This document shows, one piece after another, positions 1 to 8,408 of a DNA stretch of 64,000 bases. The DNA comes from Verrucomicrobiaceae bacterium. Its GTDB lineage: Bacteria; Verrucomicrobiota; Verrucomicrobiia; Verrucomicrobiales; Verrucomicrobiaceae. The DNA is taken from the NCBI GenBank assembly GCA_016713245.1, contig JADJPM010000001.1, positions 930,001 through 994,000 on the forward strand, given 5' to 3'. The translations under genes were made by a program, and so were the position numbers. Position 1 is the stretch's first letter. Every line of letters starts with the position of its first letter. The notes below the pieces were generated by a model. The model did no database searches, was not told where the DNA came from, and saw only the letters and a program-made list of their open reading frames with translations.

Positions 1-149
1 CAGCAGTCAAAAACCTCATCCGCGGTCAACGCATTCACACAGCGGGAGGCATCGACATCCCAGCCGCAGGCTGCGCCGGTGCGTTTCATCACAGCGCTGC
101 CCATCAGGCCCATGCCGATGATGCCAAGGCGGTCGGGAGAGGAGGTCAT
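1..149 (-). CDS. NAD(P)-binding beta-hydroxyacid dehydrogenase-like protein, N-terminus (partial)
   Basis: Only the first 49 codons lie in the window; the gene continues past position 1. The translation begins MTSSPDRLGIIGMGLMGSA, where GMGLMG is the Gly-rich dinucleotide-binding loop of the 3-hydroxyisobutyrate dehydrogenase/6-phosphogluconate dehydrogenase superfamily, which oxidises beta-hydroxyacids with NAD(P). The ATG at 149-147 places this loop at residues 12-17, as expected for an N-terminal Rossmann fold. It is divergent from the esterase starting at 193, with a 43-bp gap. The substrate cannot be judged from this fragment, and other Rossmann families remain possible. Confidence 0.6.
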   Translation of the reverse strand, partial: MTSSPDRLGIIGMGLMGSAVMKRTGAACGWDVDASRCVNALTADEVFDC

Positions 150-192
150 GCGCGGGAAAGAACGACGCGACGGCGGAGTTCATGCCAGCCAC

Positions 193-1080
193 ATGAAGCG
201 CCTCGCTCTTTTCCTCGCCCTAGCCTTTTCGATCCACGCTGCGGACGCGCCGCCGAAGTGGAAAAAGCTCAATCCGCAGACGCCCGCTGGCTTCACCCTG
301 AAGACCATCGACGTCGAGAAGCATCCCGAGCACCATGTCGAGCTCTACGTTTACGTCCCGGATGCTCCCGGCAGCTATCCTTGCATCCTCGACATCCACG
401 GCGGCGGCTGGAAAGCCCGCCAGGTGGAGGCGGACAAGCCGATGATGGAGCGTCTCGCGCAGCGTGGCTTTGTCACCGCGCTCGTCAGCTACCGCCTTTC
501 CACCGAGGCGAAGTATCCCGCCGCCATTCACGACTGCAAAGCCGCGCTGCGCTGCCTGCGTGCCCATGCCAAGGAACTCAAACTCGACCCCGAGCGCATC
601 GGCTGCATGGGCGGCAGCGCCGGCGGCCATCTCTCCGGTCTCACCGCGATGACCAACGGCCTCGCCGCGTTTGAAGGCGACGGCCCGTTCAAAGATCAAA
701 GCAGCACCGTGAAGGCCTGCATCGTCATGGCCGCCACGCAGGACCTCGTCGCCGCGAACAAAGACAAGACCAATGAAGGCGCGGTGCTCTTCTTTGGCTC
801 CACTGCCGCCGAGAAACCGGATCTGTATGCCGCCGCCTCGCCCATCACCCATGTGCGGGCCGGTGTTTGCCCGACGATCTTCATTGAGGGCGAGAAGGAC
901 ACGCTCAAAATCGGCCGTGCGGAGATGATGGAGAAATTGAAGGCTCTCGGCATCGAAACCGCCGTCCACACCCTCAAGCACGCGCCTCATCCCTTCTGGA
1001 TGAGCGATCCCTGGTGCGCCGAGACCGTGGACATCGCCGATGCCTTCTTCAAAAAGCATCTCGGCACGGTGAAGCATTGA
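193..1080 (+). CDS. Secreted alpha/beta-hydrolase (esterase of the HGGG/acetyl-esterase type)
   Basis: This 295-aa protein has a signal peptide (residues 1-18, MKRLALFLALAFSIHAADA) and an alpha/beta-hydrolase fold. Visible motifs are the oxyanion HGGGW, the nucleophile elbow GGSAG (serine), an acid in the IEGEKD strand and a late catalytic histidine in HAPHPF. The family hydrolyses carboxylic esters, often acetyl or feruloyl groups on polysaccharides; the natural substrate is unknown. The open frame extends upstream to 79, but the ATG at 193 is preferred because it puts the signal peptide at the N-terminus. It is followed closely by the rfaE2-purN fusion. Confidence 0.85.
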   Translation: MKRLALFLALAFSIHAADAPPKWKKLNPQTPAGFTLKTIDVEKHPEHHVELYVYVPDAPGSYPCILDIHGGGWKARQVEADKPMMERLAQRGFVTALVSYRLSTEAKYPAAIHDCKAALRCLRAHAKELKLDPERIGCMGGSAGGHLSGLTAMTNGLAAFEGDGPFKDQSSTVKACIVMAATQDLVAANKDKTNEGAVLFFGSTAAEKPDLYAAASPITHVRAGVCPTIFIEGEKDTLKIGRAEMMEKLKALGIETAVHTLKHAPHPFWMSDPWCAETVDIADAFFKKHLGTVKH

Positions 1081-1106
1081 TTCTTGCATCGTCAGTGGTT
1101 CACGCC

Positions 1107-2201
1107 ATGAGCAAAGGCATGACCGAAGCTGATTTCACCCCCGCCACGGCTGCCGAAGTGCGGCAGCTCCGTGATCAATTGGACGCGCAGGGCAAGAAAC
1201 TGGTCTTCACCAATGGCTGCTTCGATCTCCTGCATGCTGGCCACGTCCGCTACCTGGCCGATGCCCGCGCTTTGGGCGATGCGATGGTCGTGGCACTGAA
1301 TTCGGACGCGAGCGTCCGTGCCCTCAAAGGCCCCGACCGGCCGCTGAACAACGAAAACGATCGCGCCGAGGTTTTGTGCGCCCTGCGAGCCGTGGATGTC
1401 GTGGTCGTTTTTGGCGATGAACGGGCCACCAGCCTCATCGAAATCATCCGCCCGCATGTGTATGCCAAGGGTGGTGACTACACCGTCGAGTCGCTGAATG
1501 CCGAGGAGCGTGCCGCATTGCAATCCGTGGGCGCGGAGATCCGCATCCTGCCGCTGGTCCCCGGTCGCTCTACCACCGCCACCATTCAAAAAATGCATTC
1601 CCCACAAGGTGGCAAGCTGCGCCTCGCCGTGCTCGGCAGCGGCGTGGGCTCGAACTTCCGCGCCATCGTCGAGGCCATTCAGGCTGGAAAACTCGACGCC
1701 GAGGTCGTGGCGGCCATTTCAGATCAAAAAGACTCCGGCTTCCTCGCCATCGCCAAACAGGCCGGACTTCCCGCCCACTTCGTCGATCCCGGCTCGAACC
1801 CCAAAAAGCTCGGCGAGGCCGCGCAGAAGGAAATCTTCGATCATCTCGAACGAGCACGCACCGATGTCGTCGTGCTCGCCGGCTTCATGCGCATCCTCAA
1901 AGAGCCGGTGATCGGTCATTACTCAGGCCGCATCGTCAACGTCCACCCTTCCCTGCTGCCGAAGCACAAAGGCGCTCACGCCGTGCAGGATGCGCTCGAC
2001 GCAGGCGATGCGGAAGCCGGCTGCACCGTCCACCTCGTCACCGCCGAAATCGACGCCGGTGCCATCCTCGAACAAGGCCGCGTCCCCATCCTCTCCGGCG
2101 ACACCGCCACCGTCCTGCACGACCGCATCAAGCAAGTCGAACATGTTTTGCTGCCCAAGGTGCTCAACGAATGGCGTGAGCGTGGGCTGCCCGTGCGTTG
2201 A
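1107..2201 (+). CDS. purN: RfaE2-PurN fusion: heptose-1-phosphate adenylyltransferase joined to GAR formyltransferase
   Basis: One 364-aa frame holds two enzymes. Residues 1-160 match the adenylyltransferase half of HldE (RfaE2): FTNGCFDLLHAGHVRYL with the nucleotidyl-transfer HxGH motif, then the family's usual end GRSTTATIQKM. Residues 163-364 are a full PurN: GSGVGSNF near its start, NVHPSLLP with the catalytic Asn and His, and the Asp in VTAEIDAGAI. The first makes ADP-heptose precursors for lipopolysaccharide; the second makes formylglycinamide ribonucleotide in purine synthesis. There is no stop or frame change at the join; an internal ATG at 1593 has no visible ribosome binding site. 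Start 1107 is preferred, although ATG 1119 is possible. This fusion is not one I know as standard. Confidence 0.88.
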   Translation: MSKGMTEADFTPATAAEVRQLRDQLDAQGKKLVFTNGCFDLLHAGHVRYLADARALGDAMVVALNSDASVRALKGPDRPLNNENDRAEVLCALRAVDVVVVFGDERATSLIEIIRPHVYAKGGDYTVESLNAEERAALQSVGAEIRILPLVPGRSTTATIQKMHSPQGGKLRLAVLGSGVGSNFRAIVEAIQAGKLDAEVVAAISDQKDSGFLAIAKQAGLPAHFVDPGSNPKKLGEAAQKEIFDHLERARTDVVVLAGFMRILKEPVIGHYSGRIVNVHPSLLPKHKGAHAVQDALDAGDAEAGCTVHLVTAEIDAGAILEQGRVPILSGDTATVLHDRIKQVEHVLLPKVLNEWRERGLPVR

Positions 2202-2225
2202 TAGGCCACTCCAAAGGAAAGCGAC

Positions 2226-2759
2226 ATGAGACATGATACGGAACAGTTGATCGAGGAACTGGCAGCCCTGGGTCCATTGACTCTGGAATATCAGTCTCCG
2301 AGCGTCACATTGTCTTCGACACTTTACAGCCAGCTCTCCGAGCCACGAATACCTGCCAATTGCTTTAGCGGGCAATGGTCGCGTTGGGACGGCCATCGCC
2401 TCATGCTGTCGAACCGGCTCTCATACAACCTTGCCCAGGCTAGCTACGAGCGCCTCACAAGCTGGAATTCCTTCGTGACCGGCATTCATCCAAGAGTGTC
2501 CGAAATTGCGACGCAACTGGCCACAAAGATCACGGACCCAAAAACCAACGAAATCACGAATTCGATCTGCCAAGACCTCATGGACATGTGCTGCGAGGTT
2601 GAGTTTGCGGATCTAGTGCCCCCTCTCTTCGCATTACCCAGGGTATTGCCCGTTTATCAAGCAGGGCGGCTACCTATCGACTGGGAAGGTCCCGAAATCG
2701 ACACCTACTGGGCCTCCTCGGCAAAAGAGCTTCCGCAGGGGAAAATTGTTTGTGTGTAG
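2226..2759 (+). CDS. Hypothetical protein, 177 aa
   Basis: I do not recognise this soluble 177-aa protein. It has no signal peptide, membrane segment or known motif; the N-terminal part is acidic and helical in look, and the C-terminal third is Pro-rich. A good ribosome binding site (AAAGGAAAG about 7 nt before the ATG at 2226) supports it as a real gene. Codon use is less GC3-biased than in its neighbours, which fits an orphan or recently acquired gene. It follows the rfaE2-purN fusion by 24 nt and converges with the Gre-like gene downstream. Confidence 0.6.
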   Translation: MRHDTEQLIEELAALGPLTLEYQSPSVTLSSTLYSQLSEPRIPANCFSGQWSRWDGHRLMLSNRLSYNLAQASYERLTSWNSFVTGIHPRVSEIATQLATKITDPKTNEITNSICQDLMDMCCEVEFADLVPPLFALPRVLPVYQAGRLPIDWEGPEIDTYWASSAKELPQGKIVCV

Positions 2760-2783
2760 CTGGTGACTCGCAACGCATACGCC

Positions 2784-3254
2784 TCACTTCACGCTGACGG
2801 CCTTTGCTGTCACGCCAGTACGAATGGCCACGACGTCACCGACTCGCTTGCCGACGAGTTTTTGCCCCATGGGCGAGCTTGGCGTGATGACGACAACCTC
2901 ACGACCCTCATACTTGATTTCCATACCGCCGGCCGCCGGGCCAATGAAGTAGTGATCGACGCCGTCTGGACCTTCCAAAGCCACGAGAGAGCCCAATGAA
3001 GCTGCGGAGCCTTCATCGAGTTCGATACCCGAAAGCGCCAAAAAGGCCTGCACGGCCTCCTGAAGCTCCGTGACACGTTTTGCCTGCCCGCGAGCAATGT
3101 AGGAGGCTTCGAGGGTGCGGGTATCGTATTTGTTTTCCGCCTTGCTGTCCGGGTCCGTGGCCGCGGCGAAGGCTCCCTGCGCGGCACGCATGAGCGTGTC
3201 GAGATCGGCTTGCAGCACGGCGCGGAACTGGTCGAGGACGGCTTGTTTGGTCAC
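2784..3254 (-). CDS. GreA/GreB-family transcription elongation factor-like protein
   Basis: The 156-aa product has a helical N-terminal part with the AENKYDTRTLEASY segment seen in short Gre-like proteins, then a C-terminal FKBP-like Gre domain ending in SPMGQKLVGKRVGDVV. Gre factors enter the RNA polymerase secondary channel and stimulate cleavage of backtracked transcripts. This subgroup is short and diverged, so cleavage activity is not assured. A GTG at 3254 (VTKQAVLDQF) is taken as the start because the Cys-rich extension up to 3296 does not look like part of the fold. The gene converges with 2226-2759 and is divergent from the toxin-antitoxin locus. Confidence 0.75.
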   Translation of the reverse strand: MTKQAVLDQFRAVLQADLDTLMRAAQGAFAAATDPDSKAENKYDTRTLEASYIARGQAKRVTELQEAVQAFLALSGIELDEGSAASLGSLVALEGPDGVDHYFIGPAAGGMEIKYEGREVVVITPSSPMGQKLVGKRVGDVVAIRTGVTAKAVSVK

Positions 3255-3338
3255 GGGAAGGGCCGACGAACAAGCGCAGACAGAAGCGCGGGGCAAATGC
3301 TAGCTTGCTGGTTTTACCCCGGTGACTAGCATTCACCC

Positions 3339-3548
3339 ATGACCACCGCCCGTATGCCCATCCGCCAACGTGCTCTCAAGCTTCCTGCCAACAAGCGCAT
3401 GAGTCTAGCCGTGCTACTGCTCGAAAGCCTCGAAGAACCGGCTGCGGATGCCGGTCTGGTCAAAGAACTCAAAAAACGCGCCGCCGATCTTCGCAACGGC
3501 CTAGTGAAAGGCCTCTCGACCGAGGAGGCCTATGGATTCTCCCTTTGA
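3339..3548 (+). CDS. Addiction-module antitoxin (RelE/ParE partner type)
   Basis: This is a 69-aa acidic protein with the layout of the short 'addiction module component' antitoxins that pair with ParE/RelE toxins: a central SLAVLLLESLEEP helix, then a charged helical tail with LSTEEA. Such proteins bind and neutralise the toxin and repress their own promoter. The stop codon overlaps the start of the toxin reading frame (3532), which indicates translational coupling. The toxin is frameshifted, so this antitoxin may now be an orphan. The family assignment rests on length, motif and context. Confidence 0.7.
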   Translation: MTTARMPIRQRALKLPANKRMSLAVLLLESLEEPAADAGLVKELKKRAADLRNGLVKGLSTEEAYGFSL

Positions 3549-3863
3549 ACTGACGCACCACCCGGCGGAAGCGCAGGATTTTCGTGAGTCAAAACGTGGT
3601 TTGCGAGGATTGATGCGGGCTTGGCAGACCTTTTTGAAACCGATTTCAAGGATATGTTGCGAGGTCTTGCTTCCGGAAAGCTCAAGGGGCATTTGCTCGC
3701 TGCGAAGGAATCGATTCGGTGGGTCAAGCTAGCTCGTTTTTCCCACAAGGTCTTTTTTGCGCCAGACGGAGCCACGCGGCTACTTATTCTCGGGCTGATC
3801 AGCGGGCGCAGGCACCCAACTCGCATCCGGCTGATGCTCGGAAGTCGGCGCCGCAAGGCATGA
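3532..3863 (+). pseudogene. ParE/RelE-family toxin, frameshifted
   Basis: The expected ParE-like toxin is split between two frames. MDSPFELTHHPAEAQDFRES (from 3532) matches the usual first strand and helix. The rest of the fold is in another frame from 3588 on: VKTWFARIDAGLADLFE, then SIRWVKLARFSHKVFFAPDG and LILGLISGRRHPTRIR, the conserved core and C-terminal strand. A -1 shift at about 3588 would restore one protein of about 110 aa. The N-terminal part overlaps the antitoxin stop, as in intact modules. Either the toxin is inactivated, or there is a one-base sequencing error; programmed frameshifting is less likely because no clear slippery heptamer is visible. Confidence 0.7.
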
Positions 3864-4005
3864 TCCATCCTGCGAATGCTGCTGCTTGCATCACCGCCTC
3901 CGCGTGCCATGAGCAGGGCATGAATTCTGTTTTTACCCGCTCTGAAAAACTCGTCGCCATGGCGCGGCGGGTCGACGGGCGAATGGTGGGGAGCGCGACG
4001 AGGTC

Positions 4006-6012
4006 ATGAGTGGATTCACCGGCACGCTCAATCCTCAGCAGCGCGAAGCGGCCACGCACATTCACGGGCCGCTGCTCATTCTCGCGGGCGCTGGCACGGG
4101 CAAGACCCGTGTGATCACGGCCCGCATCGCCCACATGGTGAATGAGGGCATCGAGCCGAAGCACATTCTGGCCGTGACGTTCACCAACAAAGCCGCGAAC
4201 GAGATGCGTGAGCGTGTGAAGGGCATGGTGCGGGACGGGCTGGGCAAAAAGATCGCCGTGGGCACTTTCCACGCCTTTTGCGCGAAGCTGCTGCGCGAGT
4301 TCGCGGAGCATGTGGGCTACAAAAACAACTTCGTCATCTATAGCCAGTCGGAGCAGGAGAGCCTGATGAAGCAGGTGCTCAAAACCTTGCTCACGAGTGA
4401 GGAGTCGATCGATGCCAACGTCATGCTCTCGCGCATCAGCAAGGCGAAGAACGATGGCAACAGCCTTGGCAATGCCGAGGAGTCCACCGAGGCGGCGGTC
4501 ATGGAACGCTACCAGGGCGAAATGCGTGGCCGCAATGTGATGGACTTCGACGATTTGCTGCTGCTCGGCGTGCAATTGCTCGAAAACACCGCCGAGGTGC
4601 GCCGTCAGGTGCAGGCGCGGCATCGCTTTGTGATGGTGGATGAGTTCCAGGACACGAATTCGCTCCAGATGCGCCTCTTGAAAGCGCTCGTGCCGCCGCC
4701 CTTCAACGTCTGCGTGGTGGGCGATGACGATCAGAGCATCTACGGCTGGCGTGGCGCGGAGATCACGAACATCACGCAGTTCGAGAACTTCTTCCCGAAT
4801 CCGCACGTCGTGAAGCTGGAGGAGAACTACCGCAGTACGACGCAGATCCTCCATACGGCGAACAGCCTCATCAAATTCAACGCTGGCCGCCGCCCGAAGA
4901 GCCTCTGGTGCCGCACGGAGAAGGGCGACAACGTACAACTCGTGATCACCGCCGATGAAAAGGAGGAGGCGGACATGATCACGAAGGAGGTGGAAGCCAT
5001 GCACTCCCGTGATAAGCGCGAGTGGGAGCAATTTGCGGTGCTCTTCCGCACCAATGACCAGTCCCGCGTGCTCGAACAGGCCTTCCGTCAGCGCAAGATC
5101 CCTTATCGCGTCGTCGGTGCCCGCAGCTTCTTCGACCGCCGCGAGGTGAAGGACATCGTGGCCTACCTGAAGACCATCGCAAACCCGCATTCGGACATCG
5201 ACCTGCTCCGCATCATCAATGTGCCCGCCCGCGGGATCACGCCCTCGATTGCCGAGCTGGCCCGCGAACGCAGCATGGAGAAGCATCACAGCGTGTGGGT
5301 GGCGCTTTGTGATCCAGACTGGCAGCGTCAGATACCTGAAAAGGCCCGCCTGGCCGTGACCGGCTTCGTTTCCTTCATCACGAAGTATCACAGCGCCGCC
5401 AACACGCCAGGCACCCTGATCGGCCAGATGACGGAGATGCTGCTGGAGGAGACGCAATACCTCGCCTGGCTGAAAAAAGGCGCGAAAACACCCGAGGACA
5501 CCGTGCGCTGGGAAACCGGCGTGAGTGAGATGCTCAAGACGGTGAACGCCTACGATGAGGCGAACCGTGCGGACGGCCTCGGCGGCTATCTCGATCAAAT
5601 CAGCCTCGACGACGAGCGTGAGGACAAGGACGACATCGAGAAGAAAAAGGGCGTGTGCCTCATCACGATGCATGCCTCGAAGGGCCTCGAATTCCCCATC
5701 GTGTATCTCCCTGGCCTTGAGCAAGGCATCCTCCCGCATCGCCGCAGCTATGAGGAAGGACGCGTGGATGAGGAGCGCCGTCTTTTCTACGTAGGCATCA
5801 CGCGGGCCAAGCAGCGTCTGACGATCAGTTACACTCGCAACCGCGTGAAATGGGGTCAAAAGCAGACCTCATTGCCGAGCCCCTTCCTCAAAGAACTCGA
5901 CCGCAAGTTTGTCCAAGAAATGGACTACACCCGCCACATGAACGAAACCGTCACCCAGGAAGAGAACACGAACTTTTTTTCCGGCCTGCGAGCCATGCTG
6001 GCAGACGGCTAA
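4006..6012 (+). CDS. uvrD: UvrD/PcrA/Rep-type SF1 DNA helicase
   Basis: The 668-aa protein is a superfamily 1A 3'-5' DNA helicase. Visible motifs in order are Walker A AGAGTGKT (residues 27-34), motif Ia TFTNKAANEM, Walker B DEFQDTN, motif III VGDDDQSIYGWRGAE, motif IV LEENYRST, motif V TMHASKGLEF and motif VI VGITRAK. These enzymes unwind DNA in nucleotide excision and mismatch repair and remove RecA or stalled forks. The length is slightly below the 720-750 aa of UvrD/PcrA and near that of Rep; the C-terminus ends shortly after motif VI, so the PcrA tail is reduced. Whether it is the PcrA, UvrD or Rep orthologue cannot be decided here. Confidence 0.93.
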   Translation: MSGFTGTLNPQQREAATHIHGPLLILAGAGTGKTRVITARIAHMVNEGIEPKHILAVTFTNKAANEMRERVKGMVRDGLGKKIAVGTFHAFCAKLLREFAEHVGYKNNFVIYSQSEQESLMKQVLKTLLTSEESIDANVMLSRISKAKNDGNSLGNAEESTEAAVMERYQGEMRGRNVMDFDDLLLLGVQLLENTAEVRRQVQARHRFVMVDEFQDTNSLQMRLLKALVPPPFNVCVVGDDDQSIYGWRGAEITNITQFENFFPNPHVVKLEENYRSTTQILHTANSLIKFNAGRRPKSLWCRTEKGDNVQLVITADEKEEADMITKEVEAMHSRDKREWEQFAVLFRTNDQSRVLEQAFRQRKIPYRVVGARSFFDRREVKDIVAYLKTIANPHSDIDLLRIINVPARGITPSIAELARERSMEKHHSVWVALCDPDWQRQIPEKARLAVTGFVSFITKYHSAANTPGTLIGQMTEMLLEETQYLAWLKKGAKTPEDTVRWETGVSEMLKTVNAYDEANRADGLGGYLDQISLDDEREDKDDIEKKKGVCLITMHASKGLEFPIVYLPGLEQGILPHRRSYEEGRVDEERRLFYVGITRAKQRLTISYTRNRVKWGQKQTSLPSPFLKELDRKFVQEMDYTRHMNETVTQEENTNFFSGLRAMLADG

Positions 6013-6015
6013 ACC

Positions 6016-6549
6016 TTACTGGTTGTAGGTGGGATCGTCGTAGATCGAACCAGGGAAATTTTGCCGACTCAACGCACCGCCCTGCGTGGACATGCGTGAC
6101 TGCATCTGGCCCGGAGAGAGCTGATTGCCACCGCCGACGCCTGCCGCTGAATTAAACTGCTGCTGGTAGGAGCGGTACATCGAGCCGCCACCCGCGCCGC
6201 CATTCATGGCATTGGGCGCCATGTTCATGACAGGTGCGGCAGGCGTGGGGATGCCCTGCGCTTGGCGGTCCATCTCTGCCATATTGTGCTGATTCCAGGC
6301 CAGCGTGTGGGCACGGGCCACAGCGCGTTCATCGAGCAGGGCCACTTCGGCAAAGTATTGAGAATCCGTCAGCTCCTTTGAATGACGCATATCGGCCAGC
6401 CGAAGGTAATCGGGCTGCATGTCACGCTGCGCCTGCTCCTTATAGATCTGCATCTGCTCGACCGAAGGGATCGAGTCCATGGTCGAGGAAGCGCAGGAGG
6501 CCAGCACGGCGCAGGCGAGGAGGTTCAGGGCGGTGGTGAGTCGGCTCAT
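6016..6549 (-). CDS. Hypothetical lipoprotein, 177 aa
   Basis: The protein begins with a signal peptide and lipobox (LLACAVLASCAS, lipid-modified Cys near residue 19). A helical, charged region follows to about residue 100, then a low-complexity Gly/Asn/Met/Gln-rich tail (residues 105-177) ending in DDPTYNQ. No known domain was recognised. It converges with the helicase gene, only 3 bp away. The upstream extension of the open frame to 6969 is antisense to the DUF2452 gene and was discarded; ATG 6549 is preferred because it starts the signal peptide. Confidence 0.7.
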   Translation of the reverse strand: MSRLTTALNLLACAVLASCASSTMDSIPSVEQMQIYKEQAQRDMQPDYLRLADMRHSKELTDSQYFAEVALLDERAVARAHTLAWNQHNMAEMDRQAQGIPTPAAPVMNMAPNAMNGGAGGGSMYRSYQQQFNSAAGVGGGNQLSPGQMQSRMSTQGGALSRQNFPGSIYDDPTYNQ

Positions 6550-6645
6550 GGCGGCAGAGTAGGCAAAGTTTGTGACCCTGGCAACGCTTCCGTTCAATCC
6601 ATCGTTTGAAGCCTGGCGTATCTCTTCCACTTTCCCCACCCCGTT

Positions 6646-7077
6646 TTGGACCCCATCGACACAGCCCTGCAAGCCCCCGAGCCACGCGGCAACTATCTGC
6701 CGTATCCGGCATCCCGTCTCGCACCGAAAATCGTCCCCCAGGACCTTACGAACTTCAAATCTCGCGGCGTTTCCCGCGTGGAACGCGAGCTCCAGCAGGA
6801 GATGGTCGAGATCCAGGAGCGCTACATGGAGGTCATTGATTCCTTCAATTGGAACAAGCTCATCTACGAGGCCCAGTTCGGCTTCGAGCCTGTCTGTGGC
6901 GAGGTCTATCACCTCTATGAAGTGGGCAGTAAACGCCACCTCAGCATGATCGAGCCTGAGAAGTGGCACCAGCGCTGGATCGGCAGCTTTCGGCTGAATG
7001 CTGACGGCCGGTGGCAGGCAGAAAAGACCTCACAGGACTTCGACATTCGCCATTGGGTGAGCACACGGGTGGGCTGA
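6646..7077 (+). CDS. DUF2452 domain protein
   Basis: The 143-aa cytosolic protein matches the DUF2452 family: GNYLPYPASRLAPKIVPQDL near the start and FGFEPVCGEVYHLYE with IEPEKW in the second half. The function is unknown. The start is a TTG at 6646; no ATG lies upstream in frame, and the motif begins only a few residues later, so a TTG start is likely. The stop overlaps a GTGGGCT/AGCCCAC hairpin (7069-7084), which is followed by an ATGACGAATG-type repeat and avtA. Confidence 0.75.
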   Translation: MDPIDTALQAPEPRGNYLPYPASRLAPKIVPQDLTNFKSRGVSRVERELQQEMVEIQERYMEVIDSFNWNKLIYEAQFGFEPVCGEVYHLYEVGSKRHLSMIEPEKWHQRWIGSFRLNADGRWQAEKTSQDFDIRHWVSTRVG

Positions 7078-7084
7078 AGCCCAC

Positions 7085-7136
7085 AATGACGAATGGCGAA
7101 TTCCGAATGTCGAAGCATGATTCTTCATTCGTCATT
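7085..7136. repeat. ATGACGAATG-type palindromic intergenic repeat
   Basis: AATGACGAAT (7085-7094) and ATTCGTCATT (7127-7136) form a perfect 10-bp inverted repeat, with a diverged copy (GAATGTCGAAG) between them. The same words recur in a longer array at 21619-21747. It fills the gap between the DUF2452 gene and avtA. One of its ATGs opens the avtA frame at 7093, but the real avtA start is taken as 7144. Confidence 0.75.
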
Positions 7137-7143
7137 CCCATCC

Positions 7144-8391
7144 ATGATCACTTTCTCAGACATCGGCCTCCGCCTCGGTGGCCCCAGCGGCATCCAAGAG
7201 CTCATGGACGACTGCGGCGAGGCGCTCACCACCACGCCTGACATGCGCATGCTCGGCGGTGGACAGCCGGCGGCCATCCCGCAGGTGCAGGCGCTGTGGC
7301 GTCAGCGTATGAGCGAAATGCTCGCCGACAGCAGCATCGACAAAACGCTCCTCAACTACGACCCGCCCGGCGGCAATCCGCTCTTCCGCGAGGCCATGGC
7401 GGCTTTTTTGCGCCGTGAATGCGGCTGGGACGTGAACCGCGAAAACATCGCTGTGATGCCCAGCAGCCAAAGCGCCTGCTTTTTGCTCTTCAACCTCCTC
7501 GCCGGTGACACCGCCGGCAAAAAGCGCCGCGTACTCTTTCCGCTGCTGCCTGAGTACATCGGCTACGCGAATCAAGCGCTCTGCGAAGGCCAGTTCACCG
7601 CTTGTTTACCCAAAATTGTCGAGACCGCCCCGCACGAGATCAAATACCACGTCGATTTCGACCGCCTGCGACTCGATCCCAGCATCGCCGCGATGGCCGT
7701 AAGCTGCCCCACGAACCCCACGGGCAATGTGCTCACCGAAAACGAGTTTCAGACCCTTCACGCCCTCTGCGCCGCCCAGGGCATCCCGCTCATCATCGAC
7801 AATGCCTACGGCCATCCCTTCCCCGGCGTCATCCACAACGGCTTCAAGCCAAAATGGCAGCCCGGCATGATCTTCAGCATCAGCATGAGCAAGGTCGGCC
7901 TCCCCGGCGTGCGCAATGCCGTCATCGTCGCCGACGCCCCCATTGTGAAAGCCTTGTCGAACATGAACGCCATCGTCAGCCTCGCGAATGGCAACCTCGG
8001 CCAGGCCATCCTCACCCCGCTGTTGAAAGACGACACACTCATCAAGCTCGGCCGCGACACCATCCGCCCGTTTTACCGCGAACGCAGCGACCACGCCAAA
8101 GCCATCCTCACGAATGCCCTCGGCGAAAACGTCCCGTGGGCCCTGCATGCGCAGGAAGGTGCCTTTTTCCTCTGGCTCTGGCTCAAAGGCCTGCCCATCC
8201 CCGCCGCCGAACTCTATCGCCGCCTCAAAGCCCGCAAAGTCCTCGTCATCCCCGGCCACTACTTCGCCTACGGCCTCGACAAGCCCTGGCAACATCCCCA
8301 CGAATGCCTCCGCCTCACCTACTCCCAGCCCCCGCACATCGTGCAGGAAGGCCTGGAGATCATCGCGGAGGAGGTCACAGGGCTTTATTAA
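7144..8391 (+). CDS. avtA: Valine--pyruvate aminotransferase AvtA
   Basis: This 415-aa PLP-dependent fold-type I enzyme matches E. coli AvtA (417 aa) along its whole length. Recognisable blocks are MLGGGQPAAIPQ, LNYDPPGGNPL, VLFPLLPEYIGY, CPTNPTGNVLT, IDNAYGHPFPG, the Schiff-base lysine in SMSKVGLPG, GAFFLWLWLKGLPI and VLVIPGHYFAYGLDKPW. It interconverts valine and pyruvate with 2-oxoisovalerate and alanine in the cytosol. The ATG at 7144 is chosen over upstream ATGs because MITFSDIG aligns with the start of AvtA and the upstream codons lie in an intergenic repeat. Confidence 0.95.
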   Translation: MITFSDIGLRLGGPSGIQELMDDCGEALTTTPDMRMLGGGQPAAIPQVQALWRQRMSEMLADSSIDKTLLNYDPPGGNPLFREAMAAFLRRECGWDVNRENIAVMPSSQSACFLLFNLLAGDTAGKKRRVLFPLLPEYIGYANQALCEGQFTACLPKIVETAPHEIKYHVDFDRLRLDPSIAAMAVSCPTNPTGNVLTENEFQTLHALCAAQGIPLIIDNAYGHPFPGVIHNGFKPKWQPGMIFSISMSKVGLPGVRNAVIVADAPIVKALSNMNAIVSLANGNLGQAILTPLLKDDTLIKLGRDTIRPFYRERSDHAKAILTNALGENVPWALHAQEGAFFLWLWLKGLPIPAAELYRRLKARKVLVIPGHYFAYGLDKPWQHPHECLRLTYSQPPHIVQEGLEIIAEEVTGLY

Positions 8392-8408
8392 CTTCCACAC
8401 TCGTCCAT

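Noticed and set aside
79..192. N-terminal extension of the esterase frame
   Set aside because: It would bury the signal peptide and overlap the start of the divergent dehydrogenase gene.
2763..2999. 78-codon plus-strand frame between the 177-aa gene and the Gre-like gene
   Set aside because: It is the complement of the Gre-like coding sequence and has no ribosome binding site or motif.
3799..5859. 686-codon open frame on the minus strand opposite the helicase gene
   Set aside because: The translation is His/Arg/Ala-rich with no domain, and it mirrors the GC-rich third positions of a gene with all SF1 helicase motifs.
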